From Russula earlei (lineage: Eukaryota > Basidiomycota > Agaricomycetes > Russulales > Russulaceae), in NCBI GenBank assembly GCA_025769875.1, contig JAGFNK010000091.1:62001-126000 (forward strand): a stretch of DNA of 64,000 nt, given 5' to 3'. The notes under the pieces were generated by a model. The model did no database searches. It had not been told where the DNA came from and saw nothing but the letters and a program-made list of their open reading frames with translations. Positions 44,364 through 56,230 of the stretch are shown here, piece by piece (the stretch's first letter is position 1; each line of letters begins with the position of its first letter). The position numbers and the translations under genes were made by a program.

Positions 44364-46726
44364 TCTGCTGTTGCGAGCGTGGAATCTACTAGCCCAACGC
44401 TCGCAACATATAGAAGATCACCGCTCTAATCAACGTATCTCGCTCCGCCCTCTGATTGATGATCGCAAGTTTGGCTCTCACCGGCCTCCTCGGATGGACC
44501 GCCTGTGGATAGAGACCCCAACCCGGCCCGATGATATTCTCTCAGTTTCTCCTCACGGTATGTTCGTGCGCTCTTGTATTGATCTTGTGTCATTCGTCTC
44601 CTGTTCTATCGCCCGCAAGTCGTAGACGTCATAATGTAGAATCCTCGAGTACTGTAGCTTCCAGAGGCATAATGTTTTCCGATTTGCGCTCTCTTAAGCG
44701 GCAAGTCGACCGTCGACAATAGTGCCCGTTTTAGTGGGAGCCTCGTATTATCACCAGTTACTCACCCTCTGCGTGGCCATGCTGAAAAAATGTGAACTTT
44801 ATTTCGCCTCGAGGGTTTGGTCTGGCGACCCAACACACTTTTGATTGCTTTCAATTTGTTGTGCGAACTGTGAATGAAAGTAGAGATCATGGCCCGTGCA
44901 TACTGGTGCGCTGACTGACAAAACTTGTTGCAAGTGACAATTGTTTCCGTTTCCTTCCGTCTATCACTTAACAGTTTCGTTCTCTCGCATATCAGAGGTC
45001 GCACGGGGCGGTGCCATTGAAAGCAGAAGAACAAAACACACTGGAGCATAGAGTGCCTTGACTGGACATTCACATTTTCTCCATAAGGAGACGAAAGCAT
45101 GTAGATTAGAAAGACAGACGACCTCCAGCGATGAGCATGTAGCCTGGAAAATTAGTCTGATATTTCTTGGTTTTTCGTGGAGTACCAGAAGCGACTGTAG
45201 AAGGACTGACTTTCAGCAGGTAGTAGTATTGATACAGCCTGAGCCAACTCGCGGCCGGGCGCTTCCAACAAACATCCACGCCGAGAGCCTTTCGTTCCGG
45301 CCCCTCACTCATCGCTTCGCTCTGTCACCCGAGTGTCTCACTCTGACACGCCACCGTCAGAATTGCTTGACAAGACGAGGTGACAGGAGGACGGGAGGAA
45401 AGGAGCTGTACGCTCGGCATTTCATCATTTGAAATTCAGCATGCCCTTTTGCCCAAACGCACCCATCATCTTCCTTCGTTGTCATCTCATTGCGCCCCGT
45501 TTCTCATCCACGGCCAGAGCAGACTGCATCGCCTTCCGAGTCTCTCTTCGGAAGGTCTATTAACGCCACCCTCGCCAGTGCGTGGACGTGCCCGTACAAC
45601 TCCCACGGCGATTCGACGCCAAGTTGGGAATGCTTGCGTTCACGTCGTGTCACCTCCAAGTTTCAATCCGTATGCGCACGGCTTTGCATGGCGCTGAAAA
45701 CGGAGATTATCGCAGCGACCAACCGGGAAGAAAAACGAGAGAAGACAGGGATGCAGGAAGGCAGGCAGAGAAGGGACCTGTGGTCAGGCTCGCACTGGTA
45801 CTCCACAATCTGCTCCCAATGCCTCGCGTGTGTGACCACGGCGAGCCGTCGTCCCACATTTCGCGCCACAGGAACTGATCATCTCGTGCAGAACTGAGGA
45901 TGGTACGGACGGACGTCCAGACGTGGCGGTGTGGTGTGAATTGGGGAGGTCCTGTTACCTGTGGGACCTGTGCGACGCCTTCGAGGTCGACCCATGAATA
46001 GGGGGCACAATTAAACCAGTTTCGGGACGAGCATGGGGACGATCAGTGAGTTCAGGACACGGGAGAAAGCGAAGCGCGTATGAAATGAACGCCTGATAAG
46101 ACTGGCAGCTGTCCACCGTGGCAGCTGAATCCACTGGCGCCCCACTAGACAGATCTAGCGCGCGTCACGCGCTGATTCAGGCCGTCTTTTGCCCCTGGGG
46201 AGTTGGAATAACGAGGCAGGGCTTGCACCGGACCCTGGACGAGATGCGGCGATGCACTGCCTCGCTGTCAGCCCCTGGCTTGTCTGCATGTAAACGTATT
46301 CTTCCCCTTGGCACGAAAGGTGAGGCGTCAGTTGTACACTGGGATCCATGTTCCGAGTCGCGCGACGTGATATGCGACTGAATGCGACGTGGGATCAGCC
46401 CAAGCTTCATCTTCAAGTTGATGCCCGTCCATCGTGGAACCGATGCTGACACCTGGAATGTGGGCGGTTGAAATTTGACGGACGTCGTGCCGCTCTGCGA
46501 GCCAAAGACCACGGGATGGTTGTCATGCTACATCGGTTCGCCAGGTGCCTCGAAATGCTGCCCGTGCCACTTCCCCGACTCATCATCTCCATCGCCTCTC
46601 CCTGATTATGCTGCAAGCGCACCCCCTCCCTAAGACGCCACCTCGCCTGGCCATCACCCTTGTCGTCTCATTCACTGTCCCAGGTTCCGCCTTCGCTCGC
46701 GTCTCTCAGTTCTCAGTCCCTCGCTA
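44364..46726. repeat. Downstream spacer with duplicated block copy 2 (45240-45960)
   Basis: Bases 45240-45960 repeat 41600-42480 (for example GAGAGCCTTTCGTTCC, CACCCGAGTGTCTCAC, GCAGAGAAGGGACC, CCACGGCGAGCCGTC, ATCTCGTGCAGAACTGAGG). The rest shows no supported gene. Short frames at 44371-44625 and 46118-46622 match nothing I know. Confidence 0.5.
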
Positions 46727-48401
46727 CTATCGCTTACCGAGTGTTTCACCAAGGGTACTAGTGTTTCACCACCATGCTGATAACACTTTATAAGCCCCAA
46801 AACATCTCTGATCTTCTTCAAATTGATGATCTGAGAGGTTATAAGTATTAGGAACATTCCTACGATTTTTTCCTGATTTGTGGTTGAGGTCGAGGTCAGC
46901 AAAGCTACATTATAAGGAGTGAATCACATATTTTTAACATTGAGATACAAGGAGTGAACTGATCCTTCCCATCTTTTTTCTCATATCAGCAATATATATT
47001 TCCTATGGACTGAGAGTAATTTTACCATGATCATAGAGCAGTTTGTGGTTTTCTGGCCCACCTGTGACATTTCACCAACATAATTCAAGTGCCGACAAGT
47101 GTGCTATTTTGGGCAAATTCGATCAACATCGAAACGAAACGAAAGTTGGTGAATGGGGAGGCAGCGTCTCAACCATCGATCCCCAACTCTCATGCCAACT
47201 TCACAACTCTCCACAGCCCCTCCACATCTTCCCATCCTTTCACCCCGCTGTCTGCCCCTTGTAAGGTATGTGAGCCCGCTGACCGGGAAACTCACATGAC
47301 CTGTACTCGCCCCCACTTCCCTGCCCACGCGTCTTCGTTTCCCTTCGTCTTTCGTCTCCCTCTCCTCTCATCCCTCGCCCATGCGTCCTCCTTCCTATCC
47401 TCCTTCTCCTTCCCTCCCACACTCTCCATTCGACGTCATCCCCTCGCGTTCCCCACTGCGACAACGGCTCAAGACGATCGCCATCAACGTCACTCACCTC
47501 GTCCTCGCCCCCGCCACGCGCATACGTACGGTCGCGGATGATGCACGCGCAGACGTCATCGCCACTCGATCCGAGGGCTCACTGCCCATAGCTTCTTGTC
47601 CCTTCGTCATCGCCGCACCGCCTTGCGCTCTCGACTTGCAGTCAGAGGAGTAGCATTTTTGTATTTAAGTATCAGTAGCTACTATCTTGTCCAGTAGCTA
47701 TAGCTGAGCAGCTCAGTGAATGGGATCAGTTTTCTAGTATTCGCATTGACCCTCTCGTGTGGCTAAGAACACCTTGACTCTCTCAAGCTCTCACTCTTCT
47801 CCTTCAAGAAGACACACACTCTCTCGCGCGCGCGCACGCGCGTTGCGTCCTGGGGCACGACCTTGCTTGCTCCCTCTCCCTTCAGCTCATACCCGCCAGA
47901 TCAAGCCCCACGGACTCTGCATGCCCCGACCTGGCGCGCTACACCCTCGTTCATTCCCTGCACCTCACGGAGCATACCATTCACACAATAATTCTGTACA
48001 TTCCTATAATTCACTTCAATATCCTTTCTTTAATAATGGCAATCCATTCTAATTGTAAATAGAACCCTTATTAGTTGTAAACAGTCAAGCTTTTAAATAC
48101 TTAATATGTTCTGTCGTGACGCGCTTGAAAACACACTTCGGCTTGTCAGATGCCGACGTCGGATCACAGATTTCGGACATCAAAAGCGTTACTTCTGCGT
48201 GACATGGTGGTGAAACACTAGGTACTTTTTGACATGGGGGCTCGTCGTTGCTTCATCCTCACTTTTCATTGAGATAATTAGATTTTCTGGTAGCCATGAA
48301 GCTTATCCTTTGAACCATGCATGCTATCAGTATAATTTTGTAGTTGATGTGGTGTAATTCAGTGATCAGTAAATGGTGGTGAAACACCCGTTAAGTAATA
48401 G
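46727..48401. mobile_element. TA-flanked inverted-repeat DNA element, CpG-rich copy
   Basis: Outer terminal repeats CTATCGCTTACCGAGTG... (46727) and ...CACCCGTTAAGTAATAG (48401) pair over about 25 bp with four mismatches, flanked by TA on both sides. An inner perfect pair GTGTTTCACCACCATG / CATGGTGGTGAAACAC (46761-46776 and 48203-48218) is also flanked by TA. This suggests one TA-targeting element inside another, or shared subterminal repeats. No transposase frame was found, so it is non-autonomous. It contains a TATTTAAG promoter-like site near 47661 and a GCGCGC-rich segment near 47825. A second copy is at 56399. Confidence 0.65.
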
Positions 48402-49062
48402 TAAACCACTTTTCCAAAAATAAACAAATAATGCGCATCACGATATAGTGTACCGCATGACACAGCTCCGCAACGCAATCACACCCGGTGCCCATACAAC
48501 TAACTTGAGGCCAACTGGCACGGACTGACCACTGTTGTTGAGGGCGCGTCGCAGTGCGCCGCCAAACGACGTTTCGTGGCGATGTCCGAGGTTATGTCGC
48601 TCTGCACTTTCGCTGCACTTGTAGCTTTTGCTCTTACATGATAACAAACCAGGTTGCCCTGCTCATCAAGTGGCCGACGTCAACCACTCGACGTCCATGA
48701 GATAATGATTTCACGGGCGTTCCCACCCCGCCCCAAGTCCTTTCAACTTGCAAGCCTAGAAGCGTCGTTGGATCAGTCCCATCAACACTAGATCATGACG
48801 CTACTTGATGAAGCGATAGCCCTGCCAATGATGATCCGGAAATTGCGGAAAGATGGGAGGGGGCCTGCCAGAGCATAAAGCCATATCGTGCAGCGACGAT
48901 TCTCTCTAGCTGTGCTCGTATTCATTCCCGTTCCAAACTATCCGGTACCAGTTACCGAGAATCATTCCACATTTCGTACGCCGCCGCCATCTTGCTCATA
49001 CATACATCGAGGATTTTGACAAATTTCAGTTCAAAAACCAACAATCCTATTCATAAATTACA
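48402..49062. other. Intergenic region upstream of the small secreted protein gene
   Basis: No supported gene. A 69-codon minus frame (48647-48438) has no recognisable features. CpG content rises again, so this is likely single-copy host sequence with the promoter of the gene at 49063. Confidence 0.3.
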
Positions 49063-49405
49063 ATGCGTACATACACCGTTTTTGCCATATTCTACCTCGC
49101 CGTTGGCATCGCTCTATCGTTCGCATATCCATCATCTAAGTACGCGCACCTCTTCAAGGTTTTCTTTCCTATTGAAGTTGACTTTACCTTGCAGAGATGG
49201 GAAGAGTGCGGAGGCGAATCCGTGGAAGCGTCTCCCGTCGCACGGCCAGGATAATTCTGCGTTTGCCTCGCACAGGGCCAGGCGTGAGAGGACAAATAAA
49301 GATCATATCCCTGAGGACAACGCCCCTCCCCCTCAAAAGAACGACCCTCGCACTCGCGACAATGTCCCCCTCACTGGAAACAACCGCGATGGGCGCAAGG
49401 GATAG
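49063..49405 (+). CDS. Small secreted protein, unknown function
   Basis: Exons 49063-49139 and 49195-49405 join in frame to 95 residues; the 55-nt intron has a GTACGC donor and TTGCAG acceptor. The N-terminus MRTYTVFAIFYLAVGIALSF is a clear signal peptide, probably cleaved near SFA-YPSS. The mature part is very hydrophilic: residues 27-95 are rich in Lys, Arg, Asp, Asn and Pro, with dibasic sites (KR at PWKRLP, RRER). There is no cysteine and no C-terminal CaaX box, so it is not a mushroom pheromone precursor. Possible roles include an extracellular basic peptide or an effector-like protein. It lies between repeat blocks. Confidence 0.55.
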
Positions 49406-49499
49406 GAATGTTTTAAATCTTCGCGTCGCGGGCATCGTGACCAAGGGCCATCATGACGTGATTAGTAAATCGTTCCCTGGGATGTGCTGGTAACTTCTC

Positions 49500-50449
49500 G
49501 TACATAGATCGTATATAATGTATAGCAGATTGTTGCTGGCCATGGCCCCATTATAGCAATGAAATTACTGCTCCAAGTTCTCTTTAGAGAACAAGGTTAT
49601 TAAGCCATTTGTTGCAAAGTAGTCATGGACTGCTGTAAGGCAACCCTTGTAGCTGTGCGTGAACAGGATGAGAATCACATCTTGGGATTGCCCTATCACA
49701 TCAGGAAAATCTGAGATTTGCTTAGCATCACTTGAGCATGCTCAATGGTGGTCAATGACACTTCTAAGCATGATTGTGCTTAGGCTAAGCTAGGTCTCCT
49801 CCTTAATTTGCTCAGCTGGGCTTACTCTGGCTTATCAGGCTTAGGCTAAGTCTTTGGCTTTAGGCTAAGCATGGCTCTAGTTTTCAAGTTCAGTAAGCAG
49901 GAAAAGCTCAACAGCTGGCTAAGGCCCCTTACAGCAACCAAGATTTCTTGAAACTTGAACTTGGAACTTGAATTTCAGGATTAGCCAGGGGTGACAGGAG
50001 TCACAGGTGTGTTGAAAGTCATTGGAATTTTGCATGATGTGACATCCCAAATCTGGGCTATCAGACTTTGTCAGCAGAGCAGTGTTTGAACGTCTTTACA
50101 ATTCAGAAAATTAATATAATTATTTAATGATAATAATAAATTACTTGATAACAGAAGTTGTGGTACTCTACTCAAAATTGAAATTGTGGCACCTAACATC
50201 TGTCCTTCAATGTTGTGCTGCTGTGCATGCCCTTGTCATTGCCACTCCCTTGCACCTCCACCATCCTGCCAGCTACAGACATTGTGCCCTCACAATCATC
50301 TTTGTGCACACTCTCCTGACAAACTGATGCACCCTGAAATGAAGACCAAATGGTACAGTGACCCAAAAAACTGTTCAGATGTTTTGTCCATTTTCATTGT
50401 ATTAACCATATCTAGAGAACAATGACAGCCAATAATATGTAACTGGGTT
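49500..50449. repeat. CpG-poor repeat spacer with a Harbinger end fragment
   Basis: Bases 49780-49880 are degenerate GGCTTAGGCTAAG repeats. From 49923 the sequence GGCCCCTTACAGCAACC and about 130 bp after it match the terminal repeat of the Harbinger element at 60253, preceded by TAA (a TWA target site). Its CpGs are mutated (ACCAAG instead of ACCGAG). No transposase follows, so it is a truncated or decayed end. Confidence 0.6.
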
Positions 50450-50983
50450 TGTTGTAAATGTTGTGATTCCTGACCACAAGTGAGCTCAATCACGAGTGCA
50501 CGAGGCTGAGTGAGGGATCCCCTCACTCAACACATATACCTAGAACCATTTTTAGCATCTCTGAGTGGAACTAGTTATTTACACTCAGTTTGTACCTAGT
50601 CTAGTTAATTAATGTAGATGTTGATTGGCTCAACCAATGTTCTGTCATTTGGATACCATTTGTACACCTCCTGCCTACTTAAATGAGTAGATAGTTCACC
50701 CTTGTCCCCCAGTGATTGCTCATGTGCATGAGTCACCGAGGTGCATTCCCACTTACTTATCATTCCTTATGTTCTATAAAGCTCATACCTGAGTAGTACA
50801 GTTGTTACATTATTCAGGTAAATATATCTACAGTGATTGCTCACATGCGTGAGTCACTGAGTACAGTCATTACATTATTCAGCAACTCTCATGTGTGTGA
50901 ATGTGCAGGCCCTTTCCTTCAGATGCTGCACTCACTCGATAAAACAGTTGCTTCCCAACTCAATAAACTATCTAGTTTCTACA
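50450..50983 (+). repeat. 5' LTR of a second copia element
   Basis: A TG...CA-bounded segment from TGTTGTAAATGTTG to TAGTTTCTACA precedes a copia primer-binding site (GGTTATGGGCCCTGG at 50984). No matching 3' LTR lies in the window, so the start coordinate rests on the TG rule and is approximate. Confidence 0.55.
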
Positions 50984-50987
50984 GGTT

Positions 50988-51930
50988 ATGGGCCCTGGAC
51001 CTCAACCTGCTTCAATGACCTCTGCTGCCTCCATGGTGCCGACATCCACCCCTGGAACTTTTGATCAGGTGCCAGCAGTTATTCCCCACCTCAAGTTGAA
51101 TGGATCAAACTGGGCTGTCTTCACCATACATGTGGTTCCATCAAGCCATGGAAGCCATGGACTGGTGGGGGTACTATGATGGAACAAGCCTGTGACCTGC
51201 CCTGGCCAAACCTCAGACCCTGACTGTGGATGAGGACTTGGCCATGAAGGCTTGGGACTGCAACGACCACATAGGGCACTTCCTGCTCTGCCAATGATTG
51301 CCCAATGCAGTTGCAGTATGCTTAGCAAATTTCCCTACAGCACAGCAGTGTTGGGAGAAGGTCTCTCAGGAGTACCAAGTGAAGAGTGAATATGCACAAA
51401 GCAATCACCTCCAGGCATTCTTGAACAGTCACTGCGCTAAAGGCATGGACATCTGAACCTTCCTCCAGGACCTTCACTTTAAGCGTGAAGAACTCAATGC
51501 ATCAGGGGTCAGCATTTCCAATGCTGAATATCAGTGCACCATCCTCTGCAGTATCCTGGACAAGTTGGCGCACTTCACATTGGGACTTATGACAGTGGCC
51601 AAACTCACTAACAGCACCAGCAAGGTGCCCATGGACTCCCTCATTGACTCCATCTGTGAGGAGGCCAACAGACTAAAGACCCACTGTGGGCATGGCCAGC
51701 AAAGCCAAAGCTTGGGCAAAAAGGACCAGCAACTGGACAAAGCTCTTGCTGCTCATGGGTCTGATGGTGCTAAGAAGAAGTGTTGCAAAGGGAAATGCCA
51801 CAACTGTGGAAAGCAGGGACACTGGGCACATGAGTGCTGCTCCCTGAAGAAGGAGGAGAACATGGCAGCACAGCCTGCATCCTCATCTATCAGCACCCTG
51901 GCACCCACTCGATCAGAGACCAGGTGTTAA
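50988..51930 (+). pseudogene. Copia gag remnant
   Basis: It opens MGPGPQPASMTSAAS, then PHLKLNGSNWAVF, the copia gag start pattern. The frame breaks at about 51175 and further stops or shifts occur. Intact later pieces include FLQDLHFKREELNASG, NAEYQCTILCSILDKL and a CCHC zinc knuckle CHNCGKQGHWAHEC (about 51797-51838). It ends at 51930. Downstream pol is missing, so the element is truncated and dead. Confidence 0.75.
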
Positions 51931-52390
51931 GGCTCCAAAGTGCCTTAAATAAGATCAATGGTCGCATCTATGAACACATCCGACCAATGCAGATATGCTT
52001 GGGTCAAGCAAGCAATACTTGTGGAGGGGAAGGAGTGTTAGATCCTTCTGGAGTATGGCAACAGGATGAGAGGGGCTCTGCAGACAGGGTAGGAGTCAAC
52101 TGTTTGGGATTGGCAAACTAAGTCAAGCTTAAGGCTCAACTGCTACTTACTGGGGGCTTTATATAGCCCTCAGGGATAAGGTTTGTGCTACTCTGGTACT
52201 GGTCAGTGCTATAGAAGCAAAAGGTGGCTCATAGAAGCAATATTGCTTCTGTGTAAACAATCTTGGTGCTGGAAGCATTAAGTGCTTCCCCAGTAGCAAT
52301 CTCGGTGTCATAAGTACTTTCCGAATCAGGGAAGTGACGTACATGGCAGTACAGGAACATCTGGGACAGAAGCAGTATTATTCATTGCTT
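51931..52390. other. Junction region between copia and gypsy remnants
   Basis: No gene. The sequence has LTR-like features (AGTGTTAGATCC, TATATAGCCCTC near 52160) but no repeat partner in the window. It probably holds a piece of an unidentified LTR. Confidence 0.3.
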
Positions 52391-52795
52391 TCTCAGTACA
52401 TCTTCAGAAAGATATGATCAACATGTTCCGAATGCGATATCAACAGACATAAATGGTCAAGATCTGATGCACGCATGATGCAAACAATGCAGTCCATAGT
52501 TTGGGTGTTCTGGCATCTTCCAGACCCCAAACCACTCAGTAACACCCTACAGAATGACTTTAGAACTGCATTTAACAATGCCTTCACTGACACCAACAAA
52601 AGGCAAAATGCGTTCAACAAACTAGCTGTTCTAAGGTAACAAGGACCTGACCTTGACTCCTACATTGCCACCTTTACCAACCTTGCTAATGATGCAGGAT
52701 ATGACCTAAATGCAAATGGAACTCTAGACTATTTCACTAGAGGTCTTAGTAGGCCACTCCTCAATAATGTCCTAACAAGGGAAACTGTCAAGACT

Positions 52796-53576
52796 CACTG
52801 TTGAACTATCCAGTTCAAGAGCAAGGGGTCAGTTCGAAGATGAGTCGATAGACAAGGAGCAGAGTCCAAAGCAGTATCAAGTACCAGAGAGGTACAGTTA
52901 CTGGTAGAGTCGAGCAGGTACGCAGGGAAGTAGCCAGAATGGTCACAAGGGGATGGTCCTTAAAAGAGTATCCCAGGGATGGAGAGTGCTGTAAACAAAT
53001 GGACAGTCTGAAGACAGTCTGCTACTTTATTGAGCACTTATATACTACAAGAGAACTGCTAAATAGGGAACAAGTCATAACCTTGTGCTTGTTATCAAGC
53101 ACAATAGATGGATGAGTAAGAAGTTGGAGTACGCTTACTGAGCATGCTCAGTCATGCTCAGTAAGCTGCTGAGTAAGAGGGCTTCTAATGATGAGTAAGA
53201 GCCCCTATTGTCCACATGTTTACTGCTTTAGTATACGTGCAAAGCACCTGATTCATTTGCTGTTAGTTAGTTTAATAACACATTGTAGGGTCCTTAGTAT
53301 TGTGTTAGTGCCTATTGTAGGGCACTTAGAGTTGTCCTAAAGGGTCCTTATGGAGGCTATAATACTGTCCTTTATTGCTAAAAGGGTTGCCATTAAGTGG
53401 GGCTTGCTGTATGTTGATTGTGCCGAGAATCACTTGCACGACAATGTGCACGCGATATTGTGGACACCTCTACTCACCCCTTTTGTCCATGTGAACAGGG
53501 TGAGACCATAGGGACTGGGTTTCCTCTCATAAGGAAGGGTCCTTCAAGGGCCCTCTCCAGAGAATGGTTCATGACA
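52796..53576 (+). repeat. Solo LTR (family A), TSD GAAAC
   Basis: The segment from TGTCAAGACTCACTG to GGTTCATGACA is the same family as 5259-6221 but about 180 bp shorter, missing part of the TCCTTAGAG...GGCCTTTG tract. It is flanked by GAAAC at 52791-52795 and 53577-53581. Removing it with one GAAAC joins LTRE to TLPTTFAEW in frame in the gypsy gag. Confidence 0.88.
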
Positions 53577-54647
53577 GAAACCCTACCTACCACCTTTGCA
53601 GAATGGACAGAAGTGGCTAGAAAGGAACACAACAACTATGCCATCAGGCAAAGCTATATGGGAGATATGCACAATATCATGCATAATCCCCAACATTTCC
53701 TTAATTTCCACCCTACCACCACTACATTCCACCCTCCTCATGGACCACCTCCAAGGGCCAATTCTACTTTTGTACCAAGGAACCCTACAGGTCAATTCAT
53801 TCCTAGGAGCAACAATCAAGTTGTTCCAATGGATGTTGACTGCACTAGAGCAGCCACCACAGAACAAGAGAAGAAACAACACCAAATCAAAGGTTGTTGC
53901 TTCTTTTGTTCCAAGCAAGGACATGTTGCACACAACTGCCCTACTAAGTTGACCACCTTCAAGTTGATTCCTATGAAAATATGTCTGGTTGAAGTTATAG
54001 AACCAGATGAATATCAGGAACTGTACTACCCTGAAGAACAGGTTGACACTCATGTTCGCTCAGCTCAAACTGATGAACAACCAGTCAAATATTATCAGGA
54101 AAATCCTCCTGATGATCAATCAGCCCAACAACCCACTCAACAGGAGACACAAACTCTTGATGAAGGACCCTCTCCTGAGGAAATTGCAGCTATAATGTCT
54201 GGATATTCTGAAGGACAACATTGCTCATGGGCTACTGCCATGGTCAATAACGGCATGGATTTTCCCCCAGCTTGAACTATCTGGCCTTAGTTTGAGCTGT
54301 CTTCCCTAGTGATGTATTTGTAGCAAGACTCAATTCAATCAATGTTCCTGTTCAAATATGCACCAGTGGATGAAGGGCTGATCTAATTGCTTGTTGAAGC
54401 AGATGGGCGCAGGTTATGATAAGAGCGATAAGATCCTTAAGATCTATCAAAAGATATTTCAGTATTGTGTAAGACAAGACTATAATTCAGTAATACCTAT
54501 CAAAAGGTATCTACAACGCGTGATTAGATGCAAGAGATAAGATAGGAAACAGTAAGTACTCACTTCAGTATTGTGTAAGACAAGACTGAAGTGATCTATT
54601 GAAATACGACACTCTTAAGTACTCCAGAGCATCTCTAAGTACACTGC

Positions 54648-55144
54648 TGTTAGGTTTCTCATGTCTCTTTGTGCTCGTCTGCTTACCTATGCTCTGGTGA
54701 CTCAATTCTGTTTACTCATATGTGCTTATCCATCTGGCTTAGTGATCGCTTACTGACCCGCTTACTGATTGATCGGTAAGAGCTTACTCAGTACTTACTG
54801 ATTGATGACAGATACTAGGAAAGAATGACTCACGCGTGAGTCATCTCTGATATGCTCAAATTGTGCTCTACATATTGGGATACTACTGGTTCTCAGCTAT
54901 GTGCACCCCAAGTTTCGTACAAATTGGATCAGTAGTTGTAGAGATATCGTATAAATAGTCTGTGGTACCAAGAAGTTGAGCCTTACACTCAACTTACTCT
55001 CTCAAACAAGAAACATTCATCTTGTCAAATACTCTATACAGTCTATTGAAGAACTCTAAGTGAAAGAGGCCCCTCTCTTCTCTTACACCTATTCTTCCTG
55101 AGATAATATCAAAGGGATCAAAGTCTAGTGCTTGAACTATATCA
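54648..55144 (+). repeat. LTR (family B), plus-strand copy
   Basis: It starts TGTTAGGTTTCTC and shares GACAGATACTAGGAA.GAATGACTCA, GTTGAGCCTTACACTCAACTTACT and AGTCTAGTGCTTGAACTATA with the minus-strand copy at 812-1125. The flanks 54390-54647 and 55145-55270 are other LTR-like sequence, so this may be nested in a further LTR within the gypsy remnant. End coordinates are approximate. Confidence 0.5.
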
Positions 55145-56054
55145 AGCAACTCTTTCACTAAGAGTCAGCGATAAGATCATTCCAATCTTAACAACTGCAA
55201 GTAGCTACCATCAATAAGAAACAAAGATCATACAAGGATCAGTCGTTAGTAGCTACCAATTGTCATCAATTAACTTATCATTGTAAGTAATGCAGATCTC
55301 AGCATATGAGCTGAGCCGAACCACGTGATCCGACGCATCATGCGTCTATGCCAGTGTTGCCTGGTCTGTGGAACCGATGCATTAACACATTCGGCTGTGA
55401 TTACATCACAATGTCCCAGGGTAGTGGTAACATACCAAATCACCCAAATCAATGATAATCTCAACATTGCTCTACTTGATAGTGGAGCAACTGACAACTT
55501 CATTCACAAGAATATCATCTCCTGCTACAATTCCCAATTACCACTCTACAAATGCCAAAAATCATGTGCAATGTAGATGGTACTCACAACAAAGCTGGAA
55601 CTGTCACAGAAGCAGTTGACCTTTACATTTGATTTAAAGGACAAGAACATCAAATGTTTTTCTATGTTGCTGAAATATCAACCGATGACATGCTTCTTGG
55701 CTTCCCATTCCTCCATGCTACCAACCCTACTATTGATTGGACTAAAGGAACCCTTGAGGATACTGTTGTAGCCTCTACTTGGGATGCTGATGAATGGATC
55801 AAGTGACTTCCTTTACCCCCATGCTTTGACCCTACTCCAATCAAAGTAGCAAAGATCAGCACCTCCACCCAATTAGCTGCACAAGCAGCTGATCAAGACA
55901 AGAGGGACTGGAAGGACTTAGTTCCTCCTGACTATCACCACTTTGAAAGGCTTTTTTTAGAAGAAGCCTCTCATCGCTTTCCTACTTCCAAAACTTGGGA
56001 TCATGCCATAGACCTAATCCCTGATGCTCCATCTACACTCAATTGCAAGATTTA

Positions 56055-56230
56055 GGCCCCTTTTACCAACCAAGAATTCTTGAATCTTGAACTTGAACTT
56101 GGATTTCAGGGTTTTCCAGGAGTGACAGGAGTGACAGGAGTGATGTAAGTGATATGATGTATATAATAAATTAATATGCATTTTTTCTGTTGTCATTTGC
56201 ATATTCGCATATATGGGGTTACACATGATG
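56055..56230 (+). mobile_element. Harbinger left-end fragment
   Basis: GGCCCCTTTTACCAACC... preceded by TTA matches the left terminal repeat of the element at 57973 (CCAACCGAGAATTCTTGAA becomes CCAACCAAGAATTCTTGAA). It includes the repeated AGTGACAGG units and the CATTTGCATATTCGCATAT tract. It stops before any coding region, so it is a truncated end or solo terminal repeat. Confidence 0.65.

Larger units (their letters stand above)
52400..56054 (+). pseudogene. Ty3/gypsy-type gag-protease-RT remnant broken by nested LTRs
   Basis: The gag part (about 52500-52795) reads DPKPLSNTLQNDFRTAFNN, one stop, then GPDLDSYIATFTNLANDAG and RGLSRPLLNNVLTRE. After the solo LTR it resumes at 53577 with LPTTFAEWTEVARKEH and runs to 54275. 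That part has a CCHC knuckle (CFFCSKQGHVAHNC) and an acidic Gln-rich tail. A second insertion follows (54390-55270). Protease then appears with ALLDSGATDNFI (about 55472-55507), and a linker LVPPDYHHFERLFLEEAS leads into the RT start. At 56055 a Harbinger end replaces the rest. Superfamily is inferred from the gag-PR-RT order and gag style. Confidence 0.7.

Noticed and set aside
47089..47653. 150-codon ORF in the TA-flanked element
   Set aside because: The reading frame is not kept in the second copy except through CpG changes, composition is CT-rich, and no domain is visible.
49063..49405. Pheromone precursor
   Set aside because: The product has a signal peptide and ends DGRKG, with no C-terminal CaaX box.
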